From Bacteroidales bacterium (GTDB lineage Bacteria; Bacteroidota; Bacteroidia; Bacteroidales; Bacteroidaceae), in assembly GCA_004555245.1 (NCBI GenBank), contig SFIS01000044.1, positions 1 through 27,914 on the forward strand: a DNA stretch of 27,914 nucleotides, written 5' to 3'. The translations under genes were made by a program, and so were the position numbers. The notes under the pieces were generated by a model. That model was not told the origin of the DNA. It did no database searches and saw only the letters and a program-made list of their open reading frames with translations. This document shows positions 1-7,657 of the stretch, one piece after another. Positions within the stretch are counted from its first letter, which is position 1. Each line of letters starts with the position of its first letter.

Positions 1-103
1 CAAGCAAAAAACTCGTCAAAAAATCTCAAGTGGCAACCAGCCTTTAGGCTGGTAAAAGTTGTTTTTGTTGTTGTCAACAGACAACATAGAGTTCACAATT
101 AGA

Positions 104-253
104 CCGTTGTTCCTGTTGTCTATGTTGTCGTAAAAACCAAAGCGCAAAAGCGTGGATAACAGCTGGATATTTAACGCTTTTGCGCTTACAGCGCGCATGG
201 ACAATGCCTAATTACACCCAGGGTGTCGCTACGCTCTACCCTGGGCTATGCGC
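104..253 (+). repeat. Intergenic repeat, copy A (inverted relative to copy B)
   Basis: This is one of two long related repeats in the window. In order it contains a GTTGTC-rich edge, a hairpin with arms at 139-153 and 174-187 around a 20-nt loop (154-173), and a second hairpin, CCCAGGGT...ACCCTGGG, near 218-246. A further TTTTGCGCTTTCAGCGCGAC segment follows at about 254-273. The reverse complement of 2788-2937 matches 104-253 closely across both edges and both hairpins. Only the 20-nt loop is in the opposite relative orientation. I recognise this style of repeat as common between Prevotella genes, but copy number cannot be judged from one window. Confidence 0.85.
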
Positions 254-671
254 TTTTGCGCTTTCAGCGCGACAATTACAAAGCGAAACTGTTTAAATTT
301 GCTTGTTACAGAAACTTGAATTCATTACTATAGCAAGCAATAATAATATCACACATAGACGATGTCTGATACTCTCTTGCACCTTCGGGAAAACAACGAA
401 ATCATGTTTTTCGGTGAAAAAAATACGGTTCGGAGTCGTGTTTTGAGCCTTTCAGCGTCGTGTTCCTATTGATTAGAACCCCCAAATAGTCAACTTAAGA
501 CCATAAAACACACTTAGTAAGACGCGAGAATTGTCATGATGACGAGCCAAAACAGACTATTTTGCAGGCATTTTGCACGGATTTTGCAGAACGGAATCCA
601 TATCCTGAAACACAACATTCACATATCTCGCTGATTGTCAATACGATACACGCATAACGAAAAAACAGCGA

Positions 672-725
672 AAAACCGCCGTAAAACCGAGGTCAGGAAG
701 ACGCAACGGATTTTACGGCGGTTTT
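672..725. repeat. 15-bp perfect inverted repeat, terminator-like
   Basis: AAAACCGCCGTAAAA at 672-686 is exactly complementary to TTTTACGGCGGTTTT at 711-725, with a 24-nt loop. The right arm ends in a T-run followed by CTTAT, so it could act as an intrinsic terminator on the plus strand. No gene ends just upstream within the window, so it may instead be part of an intergenic repeat. On the other strand it lies more than 200 nt past the methyltransferase stop and could end that transcript. Confidence 0.6.
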
Positions 726-942
726 CTTATGTCAAAATAGTATCATACACCCCATTTTTCAAACTACGGCTGATACTATTTTATCCCACGACCTCTTGTT
801 ATGTACATCCTGTTTCAGTCATTCTTGCTGACGAGTGAATATGACAACGGGTACTACCTTTAGCGAAGGTGTTGTCAACGTTGTCCCTGTTGTCGTGAAA
901 AACTATTGTTTTTGTTCTTTGTCAGCAAAAAGGAACTGCTCC

Positions 943-1716
943 CTACCCCACCCTGACGACATCAACGACATGGCTTCCGGCACCGATGAGGTCCGGACGT
1001 TCGGAGACGAGGGTCTGATATTCTATGAAGCGGGCGAATGTGGCGTCGCTCATTCGGTTGAGCCTTGTGCGCATATAGTCTGCTGCACCGTCGGGTGAGA
1101 ATATCGTCACACGTTGCAGTCCTGCCGCCTTGTTCAGACGGTTGATGTCGTCGATTCGGACATAGTCGTAGAGTTCGTCGTTCTGCGCCCTGATATGGAA
1201 GTTGTCGTCAACGGCGCCCCTCTCCATCAGTCCGCTGATACGGTCTTCGTCAAAGCAATATGAGAGTATGCTGTATTCGTTCATGAGATAGGCGACGAAG
1301 ATCAGTCCGCCGGGCTTTGTCACACGCTTCGCTTCGTTGAGAGCCTTGAGTTTCTCATCGTCGCCGATGAGATGATAGAGCGGACCGAGGAGGAGAGTGA
1401 TGTCGGCCGATGCCGTATCGATGTATGGCATGTCGCGCGCGTCGCCCTGCACGACGTCGGCGTCGGGCTGGCGTTGGAGGAAGACCTGTATGTTGTGTCT
1501 TACGAGTTCGACGGCTTTCACCTTGTAGCCCTCTGCCATCAGAGCCGAGGCGTAGCGTCCTGTACCGGCGCCGATGTCGAGCAGCTGCATGCCGGGGGTG
1601 AGGAAGCGGTGGAGATGGTGCATCGTGACGCGGAACTCGACGATGCCGTGTCTGCGTTCCAGACGCTTGTCTTCGTGATGTTTGTTGTAGTGTCTCTCGA
1701 TGTTTGAGAATGCCAT
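943..1716 (-). CDS. Class I SAM-dependent methyltransferase
   Basis: Predicted 257-aa cytoplasmic methyltransferase with a Rossmann fold. Motif I is clear as LLDIGAGTGRY (residues 45-55). An acidic residue (E70) follows strand 2, GDARDMP (91-97) matches the adenine-contacting loop, and LLLGPLYHL (108-116) is the post-motif typical of UbiE/Methyltransf_11-like proteins. The substrate cannot be read from sequence. The frame is open to 1773, but I choose the ATG at 1716: a good -7 element (1743-1750) lies inside the longer version, so the longer start would sit upstream of the transcription start. The gene stands alone, between repeat copy A and the MITE-like element, and points away from the nitroreductase. 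Fold confidence is high, function low. Confidence 0.85.
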   Translation of the reverse strand: MAFSNIERHYNKHHEDKRLERRHGIVEFRVTMHHLHRFLTPGMQLLDIGAGTGRYASALMAEGYKVKAVELVRHNIQVFLQRQPDADVVQGDARDMPYIDTASADITLLLGPLYHLIGDDEKLKALNEAKRVTKPGGLIFVAYLMNEYSILSYCFDEDRISGLMERGAVDDNFHIRAQNDELYDYVRIDDINRLNKAAGLQRVTIFSPDGAADYMRTRLNRMSDATFARFIEYQTLVSERPDLIGAGSHVVDVVRVG

Positions 1717-1742
1717 ATAAGTGTTGTTTTTGTTTACGGATG

Positions 1743-1773
1743 CAAAGGTAATGTTTTTTCTTGAAGTTGGCAA
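1743..1773 (-). promoter_or_regulatory. Bacteroidetes-type promoter for the methyltransferase
   Basis: On the minus strand TACCTTTG occupies 1743-1750 and TTG occupies 1771-1773, with a 20-nt spacer. This matches the TTTG-N19-21-TAnnTTTG promoter class known from Bacteroides. It leaves a leader of roughly 20 nt before the ATG at 1716 and decides that start. Confidence 0.75.
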
Positions 1774-1912
1774 GAAGTTTCGTTGAGCATGGCAAAAAAA
1801 TGAGTTGACAGTTTTTCAGTTGACGAGTGCGATTGCTTAATATGTCTTAAAACTTGCCGAGAAAAAGGATGTATTTCAAGAGTAATGTGTATTTTTGCTG
1901 AAAAGTAAAATA

Positions 1913-2037
1913 AGTAGGTGTGCAAAATTATTTATCTAATCCTTGCACCGCCTACTGCGCATTATCAGCAAGTGACAACAGTCGAGTAGGATTCACTACA
2001 CTCCTTTAACTTATAAAAATAATTTTGCACACCTACT
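1913..2037. mobile_element. MITE-like element with 24-bp inverted ends
   Basis: Positions 1910-1933 and 2017-2040 are perfect 24-bp inverted repeats separated by 83 nt. If the outermost TA on each side (1911-1912 and 2038-2039) is a target duplication, the element is 125 bp with AGTAGGTG...CACCTACT ends, the arrangement expected of a mariner/IS630-type MITE. That assignment is inference and no transposase is present. Each end contains TAATTTTGCA reading outward, so the element carries a candidate -7 promoter element in both directions. A further broken inverted repeat (AATCC...CCTACT with AGTAGGATT) lies inside. Confidence 0.65.
2020..2027 (+). promoter_or_regulatory. -7 element for nitroreductase, inside the MITE end
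   Basis: TAATTTTG followed by CA matches the Bacteroidetes -7 consensus. It lies inside the right inverted end of the MITE-like element and predicts a leader of about 36 nt before the ATG at 2070. I see no good TTG at the -33 spacing. Confidence 0.5.
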
Positions 2038-2069
2038 TATAAGGAAAAACCATTATCAACTTTTGCATT

Positions 2070-2720
2070 ATGAACATCAAGAACATTCTGTCGGCATCGA
2101 TGCTGACATTGTGCACTACAGGTATGGCACAGGAAGTCGTCGCCCTTCCCGATCCGGAAGTGTGCGGGAAATCGTTGAGCATGACGGAGACGCTGAACAG
2201 CCGCCACTCGGTGCGCGAGTTTTCAGACACGCCACTCTCTGACCAGGAGCTGAGCAACCTGTGCTGGGCAGCATGCGGCGTGAGCCGTGACAAGGACCAC
2301 CGCACCGCACCGTCTGCCATGAACCGCAAGGAGATAAGGCTGTTTGTCTTCACGAAGAGCGGAGTGTATGAATATGATGCCGTTGCCAACCGTCTGCTGC
2401 GTAAGGCGGAGGGTGACCACCGTTCGCTGATAGCCGGCGGGAAGGGCGGTTTCAAACAGGCGTTCGCCGAGCAGGCTCCCGTATCGCTGCTCATGGTCAT
2501 CGACTTCGACATCATGGGTATGAAGGACGAACGGGCGGTGATGATGGGCTGCGTGGATGCGGGCAATGTGAGCGAGAACATCAACCTGTATTGTCAGAGC
2601 GTGGGATTAGCCACTGTGCCGCGCGCCACTCACGACACCGACGGCATACGCCGGCTTCTCGGACTGACGGAGATGCAGCTGCCCATCATGAACAATCCGG
2701 TGGGACGGGAGAAGAAATGA
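2070..2720 (+). CDS. Exported nitroreductase-family (SagB/ThcOx-like) protein
   Basis: 216-aa FMN-dependent nitroreductase-fold protein. Residues 1-21 look like a Sec signal peptide ending in GMAQ, so the enzyme is probably periplasmic. RHSVREF (45-51) matches the phosphate-binding start of the family, RTAPSAMNRKE (78-88) is the typical second motif, and the C-terminus ends in the usual NNPVG-basic tail. The family reduces nitro or quinone compounds or oxidises thiazoline-type substrates; which applies here is unknown. A lipobox (LTLC at 12-15) is possible but poor, so I favour signal peptidase I. No partner gene is next to it. The promoter appears to be supplied by the MITE end upstream, and repeat copy B begins about 50 nt after the stop. 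Confidence 0.85.
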   Translation: MNIKNILSASMLTLCTTGMAQEVVALPDPEVCGKSLSMTETLNSRHSVREFSDTPLSDQELSNLCWAACGVSRDKDHRTAPSAMNRKEIRLFVFTKSGVYEYDAVANRLLRKAEGDHRSLIAGGKGGFKQAFAEQAPVSLLMVIDFDIMGMKDERAVMMGCVDAGNVSENINLYCQSVGLATVPRATHDTDGIRRLLGLTEMQLPIMNNPVGREKK

Positions 2721-2769
2721 ACAGGAAATTCAAGGGTGTACAGTTTGATGTGCAATTATCAGTAATAAC

Positions 2770-2782
2770 GCCCCGAAGGGGC
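2770..2782. repeat. Tight-loop hairpin GCCCC-gaa-GGGGC
   Basis: A 5-bp GC stem with a 3-nt loop, next to the inner edge of repeat copy B. It has the same design (short stem, 3-nt loop) as the hairpins at 4875-5085 and the one at 36-53. Confidence 0.6.
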
Positions 2783-2787
2783 AGCCT

Positions 2788-2937
2788 GCGCATAGCCCAG
2801 GGTAGAGCGTAGCGACACCCTGGGTTATTTTATGTAGGTGATGGTCGCGCTGAAAGCGCAAAAGCGTAGATAACAGCAGGATATTTAACGCTTTTGCGCT
2901 TTGGTTTTTACGACAACAGAGACAACAGGAACAACGG
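2788..2937 (-). repeat. Intergenic repeat, copy B (inverted relative to copy A)
   Basis: The reverse complement of this segment aligns with 104-253: CCCAGGGT/ACCCTGGG hairpin, the GCGC-rich hairpin, then the CAACAGAGACAAC-type edge. The main hairpin has 15-bp arms at 2853-2867 and 2888-2902 and a 20-nt loop at 2868-2887. On the plus strand that hairpin is followed by GGTTTTT, so it may also terminate the nitroreductase transcript. The gap 2721-3027 contains nothing else I can call. Confidence 0.85.
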
Positions 2938-3027
2938 GGGACAGGATTTTCTTTTGTGGAGAGGATTACATAGGATTGGAGAGGATTGGAGAGGAAGAGG
3001 GGGGCGAGGAGGAGGAATCGAGTAACG

Positions 3028-4662
3028 TCATATCTTACGTTTCCGCCACGGGACGAGGAGGACGAGGGCTGCACAAGCCATGCAGGCGTAGAAGGTCCAG
3101 CCGGACATCTCTTTTATGGTCGTGATGACGGCCTGCACCTGTATCTTGCCTTTCAGCGACATGGCGGCCATCGTCTCCGCTTCAGCGGGGCTCTTGCCCT
3201 GATATTTCATGCCGCGTACGGTCTGGTCGTAGGTTGCGGCGGTCTCTGTCTGCGTGCGGTCGAAGTCGTGTGCATAGCGTGTGACATAATACTGCTGGCG
3301 ATGCTGCATCACATTGGAGTAGAGCGCACTGCCAATGCCGGGGCCGATGACCATACGTACGGTGAGCATGACACACACCCAGGTGGACATGAAACGGTAG
3401 GGCATGCGCTGGTTGGCATGGACGGCAGTGAGCGAATAGAGCAGCATCATGCCCGTGGCGCGTATGATGACGGGCCATTTCATGCGTTCGTACATACCGT
3501 CGTTCTGTACCTCGAAATACATGAATAAAGAGGCGAGACCGATGAGGACGAAACCGAGCGAGAAGAGATATTTCAGATGGAAGCCGGTGACGGAACAGAT
3601 GATAGCCATGACGCATCCGAGGAAATAGCCCACCAGCACCCAGTTGCCGAGCACGGCACTCTGCCAGTTGCTGATGTCCATGCCTACATTGGTGAAGACA
3701 TTGACGAACATCGCGCTGGAATTGAGTATCATAAGTCCGAGAAAGAGCGCCACGCCATACTGCACGGAGCGCAGCCTGAATACATCAAGCAGAAAATAGG
3801 GCGAACGGCGCGACGCCTCCATATAGATAAAGAGAGCGCCGAAGACGACTGCGAGGGCTGTGGCGACACATATCGAACGGTTGTCGAACCAGTCGAATGT
3901 CTTTCCATAGACCATGACATATATGAAAGAACACATCATGATGCTGAAAATCACGACATTGCCGAACTTTGAGAACGTGATGGGGAAATGGCGTGTGGGA
4001 TAGGTGTGGAAAGGCATCGTGGCAAAGATGATGAGAATGGAGATGAGCATCGTGCCCATCATGAAATAATAGACATACTGCCACTCGTATTCGTATGCGA
4101 GCCATGCCGTGAGCCATGTGCCTATCTGTCCAAGAATCATGAAGAAGAGATAGATGGTCGGCATGCTCGTCGTCTTCTCCTTGTCGAGTTTGTCCCACCC
4201 TTCTTCTGTCTTGGGTTCGTTGCCGGGCGTGATGTTCTGTGTCGCCTCGACGCCAAAGGCGTATTTGATGAGCGTGAAGAGATTGCACATCATCAGCACA
4301 TTGCGCAGGAAGCCCATGACGAGGCTGCACAGCGCAAGGATGAAGATGCTGTCGGTCTTGGCACAGACATAGCTGAGCACATACATGACGGAGAAGCCGA
4401 CGATGCACATCATCTTCTCGCGGCGGAGGCACACGAGATCGTAGAAGAAGGGCGAGAACGCCGCCATGCCTATCGACGTGACGAAGCCTACAAACTGTAT
4501 GTGTTCTGACTGTATGCCCAGCCCGCTCGTCATCTCTCCGCTGTTGGCTGAATAGACACCGCCTATGGTGAGGATGGGGATGAAGAGGATGAGCAGGAAG
4601 ATGATGCCGAGGGGTTTGGGCACCCAGTCGTAGAATGGATAGTTCTTTGTTTCTGAAGACAT
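3028..4662 (-). CDS. MFS multidrug efflux permease, EmrB/DHA2-like
   Basis: 544-aa integral inner-membrane protein with about 14 hydrophobic segments, the DHA2 drug:H+ antiporter layout. The N-terminus has a short cytoplasmic segment, then a helix around residues 18-38. The A-loop region reads FYDLVCLRREK, a diverged form of the MFS loop 2-3 motif. A periplasmic-type loop of about 50 residues precedes the last helix, and the protein ends in a basic WRKRKI tail. Upstream on the same strand are a HlyD/EmrA-like adaptor and a TolC-like channel, so it should pump a drug or toxic metabolite straight across the envelope. The substrate is unknown. Unlike the tight emrA-tolC spacing, 448 nt of hairpin repeats separate it from the adaptor gene. 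Confidence 0.88.
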   Translation of the reverse strand: MSSETKNYPFYDWVPKPLGIIFLLILFIPILTIGGVYSANSGEMTSGLGIQSEHIQFVGFVTSIGMAAFSPFFYDLVCLRREKMMCIVGFSVMYVLSYVCAKTDSIFILALCSLVMGFLRNVLMMCNLFTLIKYAFGVEATQNITPGNEPKTEEGWDKLDKEKTTSMPTIYLFFMILGQIGTWLTAWLAYEYEWQYVYYFMMGTMLISILIIFATMPFHTYPTRHFPITFSKFGNVVIFSIMMCSFIYVMVYGKTFDWFDNRSICVATALAVVFGALFIYMEASRRSPYFLLDVFRLRSVQYGVALFLGLMILNSSAMFVNVFTNVGMDISNWQSAVLGNWVLVGYFLGCVMAIICSVTGFHLKYLFSLGFVLIGLASLFMYFEVQNDGMYERMKWPVIIRATGMMLLYSLTAVHANQRMPYRFMSTWVCVMLTVRMVIGPGIGSALYSNVMQHRQQYYVTRYAHDFDRTQTETAATYDQTVRGMKYQGKSPAEAETMAAMSLKGKIQVQAVITTIKEMSGWTFYACMACAALVLLVPWRKRKI

Positions 4663-4784
4663 TGAATGTATTTATTTAATCAAGTTTCACATATTATCAA
4701 AAAGATGACTGTCAAGAGGTTGATAATTGAAAACAATAAAGAATATGTTACTATCAGCCGGGATACTTGTCCTTTGTTTCCACA

Positions 4785-5090
4785 TACCGCAGAGGTAATG
4801 GCTTTACCAAGCGAAGCGGTCGGATTCGCTTGCGATCTGACCCGAAGGAGAAGAACACTGTCACGTGACGGGGGATAGCCTGTAAGGCTATACTAAGCGA
4901 AGCGCTCGTAACCGAGGGCAAAGCCCTCGGTATATTGATGCTGAACAGCTGCCTGAAAGGCAGTACCTCGTATCAGACTACGCATATAGCAAGGTACTGT
5001 CTTACAGACAGTTCTCCCCATACACCTACCCCCGGGACTATGTCCCGGGTTACGAGCGCTTCGCTTTGTACAGCCTTACAGGCTGGTCTT
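4785..5090. repeat. Nested array of tight-loop hairpins inside the efflux operon
   Basis: Six short stems with 3-nt loops stand in line: H1 4875-4891 (ATAGCCT/AGGCTAT), H2 4911-4931 (ACCGAGGGC/GCCCTCGGT), H3 4949-4963 (CTGCCT/AGGCAG), H4 4996-5012 (ACTGTCT/AGACAGT), H5 5031-5049 (CCCGGGAC/GTCCCGGG) and H6 5071-5085 (CAGCCT/AGGCTG). The array is itself roughly palindromic: H1 mirrors H6, the AAGCGAAGCGCTCGTAAC segment after H1 mirrors the segment after H5, and CAGTACCT after H3 mirrors AGGTACTG before H4. A further AAGCGAA...TTCGCTT hairpin lies near 4809-4831. It resembles REP/REPIN-type bacterial interspersed repeats, but no RAYT transposase is in the window. Confidence 0.85.
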
Positions 5091-5110
5091 TAATTACAGC
5101 GAAAATTGAA

Positions 5111-6220
5111 TCACTTTCTTTCAGCCTTGACAATGACCATCATGCCTGCAGCGAGCTGCCGGTTCTCTTCCGGAGAGAGGTCGGTGAAATCTATGCGCAC
5201 CGGAATGCGCTGCTGTATCTTCACGAAGTTGCCTGCCGAGTTGTCTGTCGGCACGAGAGAATACTTCGACCCTGTCGCTCCTGAGATGGCCGTCACTTTG
5301 CCCGTGAACTCCCTCCCTGAGATGGCATCCACTGTCATGCGCACCGTCTGTCCTACAAAGAGGTTCTCCACCTGTGTCTCCTTGTAGTTGGCAATGACCC
5401 ATTTCTGTGTGTCAGGTATGATGTATGTGATGGTCTGTCCTGCATTCACCATCTGTCCCTCTTCGAGGGCGCGGCGTCCGAGAGTTCCGTCGCATGGTGC
5501 CACGACAACGGTGTATGAGAGGTTGAGCTTCGCCATCTCGAGTGCTGCCGTTGCACGCTCGATGGCAGCCGCGCTGTTCTGCTTGCGTGTCGTCACCTCG
5601 TTGACGCCGGAGAAGGCTGCTTTCTGCTGCTGTTTCACGGCATCGAGCTTTTTCTTCAGTGCGTCATATTCGGTCTCTATCTGTTCGAGCTGTATAGGTG
5701 TTGCGGCGTTCTTCGCCACGAGGTTCTTGTAGCGCTGGCGGTCTTTCTCCAGTTTTGCGAGACGCACCTCCACCTCGGCAATCGACGAGGCATAGACAGA
5801 TGCAGATGTCTGTGTCGTCTGCAAAGTGGCGTCGATGACGTTCGAGCCCGCCTTCGCATCCTTCAGCGCCGCTTCGGCTTCCATCACCCTGATGCGGTAT
5901 TCGCGGTCGTCGAGCACAAGGAGAGTGTCTCCTTTCTTGACATGCTGGTGCTCGCGGAAACATATCTTGGAGATATATCCCGTTGCACGTATGTTGACGG
6001 GCGAGATATACTGCTCTATCTGTGCGTCGTTGCTGGTTTCAGTGGTATGATAGTCGAGAAAGACGCAAACTATCTCAACTATGCCCCAAACGAGGATGGC
6101 GATGCCCATAAGGCTGGCGATGAGCTGTCTGCCGCGCTGTTTCTTGAGTTTCTTCACTGTCTCTTCGTGAGTGGAGTTCTCGATGTTCTGGCTCTGTGTA
6201 TTGTTGTTGTCTGTTGTCAT
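5111..6220 (-). CDS. HlyD/EmrA-family periplasmic adaptor of an efflux pump
   Basis: 369-aa membrane fusion protein. A cytoplasmic N-terminus of about 32 residues is followed by one anchor helix (about 33-56). Next come a biotinyl-lipoyl half (VNIRATGYISKI... to VKKGDTLLVLDD, about 75-105), a long alpha-helical hairpin rich in E, K, A and Q (about 110-240), the second lipoyl half (APCDGTLGRRALEEGQMV), and a beta-barrel region with GREFTGKVTAISG. This order matches EmrA. It should join the MFS permease encoded downstream to the TolC-like channel encoded 48 nt upstream. The start ATG at 6220 is the only sensible one and fits the operon spacing. Confidence 0.9.
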   Translation of the reverse strand: MTTDNNNTQSQNIENSTHEETVKKLKKQRGRQLIASLMGIAILVWGIVEIVCVFLDYHTTETSNDAQIEQYISPVNIRATGYISKICFREHQHVKKGDTLLVLDDREYRIRVMEAEAALKDAKAGSNVIDATLQTTQTSASVYASSIAEVEVRLAKLEKDRQRYKNLVAKNAATPIQLEQIETEYDALKKKLDAVKQQQKAAFSGVNEVTTRKQNSAAAIERATAALEMAKLNLSYTVVVAPCDGTLGRRALEEGQMVNAGQTITYIIPDTQKWVIANYKETQVENLFVGQTVRMTVDAISGREFTGKVTAISGATGSKYSLVPTDNSAGNFVKIQQRIPVRIDFTDLSPEENRQLAAGMMVIVKAERK

Positions 6221-6268
6221 GATTGTTATGGTTTTGTTTCGTTGTCGTATGGTTGTGGTGAGTGGTGG

Positions 6269-7594
6269 TTATTCGTTGATAAGAGAGTTGAGGTTGCAGG
6301 TGAGTTTCAGCAGACTGAGATTTGCCACCTGATAGTTGTAGTGTGCGGTGAGGTAGTTGTTCTGCGCCTCGCTGACGCGCATCTCGTCCTGCAACACATC
6401 AGTCATCGAAGCGACACCCTCGCGATACTGGTCGGATGTGACGTTATATACATCTTCCGCAAGGGCGTAGTTGTCTTTCTGGCGTTTGTAGTTGCGCTCG
6501 CTGTTGAGCAGTTCGTTGGTGGCATTGAGATATTGTGTCTGCATGTTCTTGAACGTATTGTCGTAAGAGATGACGGCGTTCTCGATATCCACCTGTGCCT
6601 TGCGAATCTTCGAACGTTTCTCAAAGCCGTCGAAGACGGGCACTCTGAGCGAAAGTCCGAGACCGTTTGAACGATACCATGTGTTTGACGGTCCGCTATG
6701 GAACCAGTTCTTGAAACTGTCGGTGAATGCCGTGAACATGATGTTTCCCGTCAGTGCGAGTGTTGGCAGATAGCCCTGTGCGGCAAGTTTCCGCTGCTGC
6801 TCTGCGAGAGATTTCTGCTTTGCGAGAATCTGCAGCTCAGAGACGGAAGCGTTAAGCCCGGTGAGTTCAACCGGCTTGATGTCGTTGACATCCACCTTGA
6901 CAAGCTCAATCTTTGCATCGGCATCATAGTCGATGATGTATTTCAGCATGTTGTGCTGCTGTGTGAGTATCGCCTCGGCATTGTCTCGCTGCACGGTGAG
7001 GTTCTCGAGGTTGATGTTCACACGCTTCACATCCACTTCCATCGCCATGCCGTTCTCGAAGAAAGCGACGGTGATGTCTCTCAGTTCTTCGAGACGTCTG
7101 ATGTTCTCTGTCGTGAGACGTATCTGTTCTGCCGTGTTCTGTGCGAGATAATAAATCTTGCTGATCTGCATGATGAGGTCTTCGCGTGCCTTCTCGTACG
7201 AGAGGCGGTTTATCGCGTCGAGTGTCTTGGAAATCTCCAACGCCGTCAGAGCCGTCTGGCTGTAGAGCGGCATCTGTAGCTGGAGCCCTCCGGCGGCGTT
7301 ATACTGAAGGGTGTTCGTCACATTGTACTTCGTGCCATAGGCAGAGCCGTCGGTGACGGAGACGGGAGGTTCGAAATTGTCGTTGAAACTTGCCACTGCA
7401 TTGATCTGAGGCAGAAGGCGGGCGCGATTCTCGCTGATGCTGTGCTGTCCTTTCAGAATATTGTTGCGGGAGACTTTCAGCGACAGGTTGTTCTCGATAC
7501 CAATCTTCAGGCAATCGCTGAGTGTCATCACCTCTTGTGCCATGACAGGAGACAGGAAGGCTGTCATGCAAAATACTACAATTGTTCTCTTCAT
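6269..7594 (-). CDS. TolC-family outer-membrane efflux channel
   Basis: 441-aa outer membrane factor. Residues 1-19 form a signal peptide ending in PVMAQ. Two long repeats of alpha-helical, N/Q/A-rich sequence follow, each with an LSLxxPVF/LQMPLYS-type beta-strand segment, as in TolC. It is the first gene of a minus-strand operon, followed by the EmrA-like adaptor and the MFS permease, so it should form the outer-membrane exit duct of that pump. A promoter and a palindromic candidate operator lie just upstream. No dedicated regulator gene is adjacent. Confidence 0.9.
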   Translation of the reverse strand: MKRTIVVFCMTAFLSPVMAQEVMTLSDCLKIGIENNLSLKVSRNNILKGQHSISENRARLLPQINAVASFNDNFEPPVSVTDGSAYGTKYNVTNTLQYNAAGGLQLQMPLYSQTALTALEISKTLDAINRLSYEKAREDLIMQISKIYYLAQNTAEQIRLTTENIRRLEELRDITVAFFENGMAMEVDVKRVNINLENLTVQRDNAEAILTQQHNMLKYIIDYDADAKIELVKVDVNDIKPVELTGLNASVSELQILAKQKSLAEQQRKLAAQGYLPTLALTGNIMFTAFTDSFKNWFHSGPSNTWYRSNGLGLSLRVPVFDGFEKRSKIRKAQVDIENAVISYDNTFKNMQTQYLNATNELLNSERNYKRQKDNYALAEDVYNVTSDQYREGVASMTDVLQDEMRVSEAQNNYLTAHYNYQVANLSLLKLTCNLNSLINE

Positions 7595-7632
7595 TTATTC
7601 TATTTTGTTATACGTGTATTCAATTCAAGGTG

Positions 7633-7657
7633 CAAAGTTACTGCATTTCAGCTGAAA
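7633..7657 (-). promoter_or_regulatory. tolC operon promoter with palindromic candidate operator
   Basis: On the minus strand TAACTTTG lies at 7633-7640, giving a leader of about 35 nt. Directly upstream, TTTCAGCTGAAA (7646-7657) is a perfect 12-bp palindrome sitting between the -7 and -33 positions. A repressor bound there would block the operon; the protein is not known. Confidence 0.55.

Larger units (their letters stand above)
1..942. other. Repeat-rich non-coding region at left edge
   Basis: I see no convincing gene in these 942 bases. Short open frames here are low-complexity or lie across repeats. The stretch holds a tight hairpin (36-53), repeat copy A (about 104-277), a small TTTTTC-ggt-GAAAAA hairpin (407-421), three in-phase 11-bp direct repeats (559-591), a 15-bp perfect inverted repeat (672-686 with 711-725), and a short GTTGTC-rich segment (866-902) resembling the GTTGTC-rich edge of copy A. 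It reads as an accumulation of intergenic repeats downstream of the methyltransferase gene. Confidence 0.7.

Noticed and set aside
139..187. Integron attC site
   Set aside because: The hairpin has long GC-rich arms but no attC R/L boxes with the GTTRRRY core, and no integrase is present.
943..1098. Plus-strand 87-aa frame (835-1098) and a 111-aa plus-strand frame over the methyltransferase
   Set aside because: Both lie opposite the methyltransferase, whose motifs are intact. No family resemblance.
1910..2040. Invertible promoter of the Bacteroides capsule type
   Set aside because: The inverted repeats are present, but the -7 boxes lie inside the repeats themselves, so inversion would not change them. 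No invertase gene is near. A MITE is the simpler reading.
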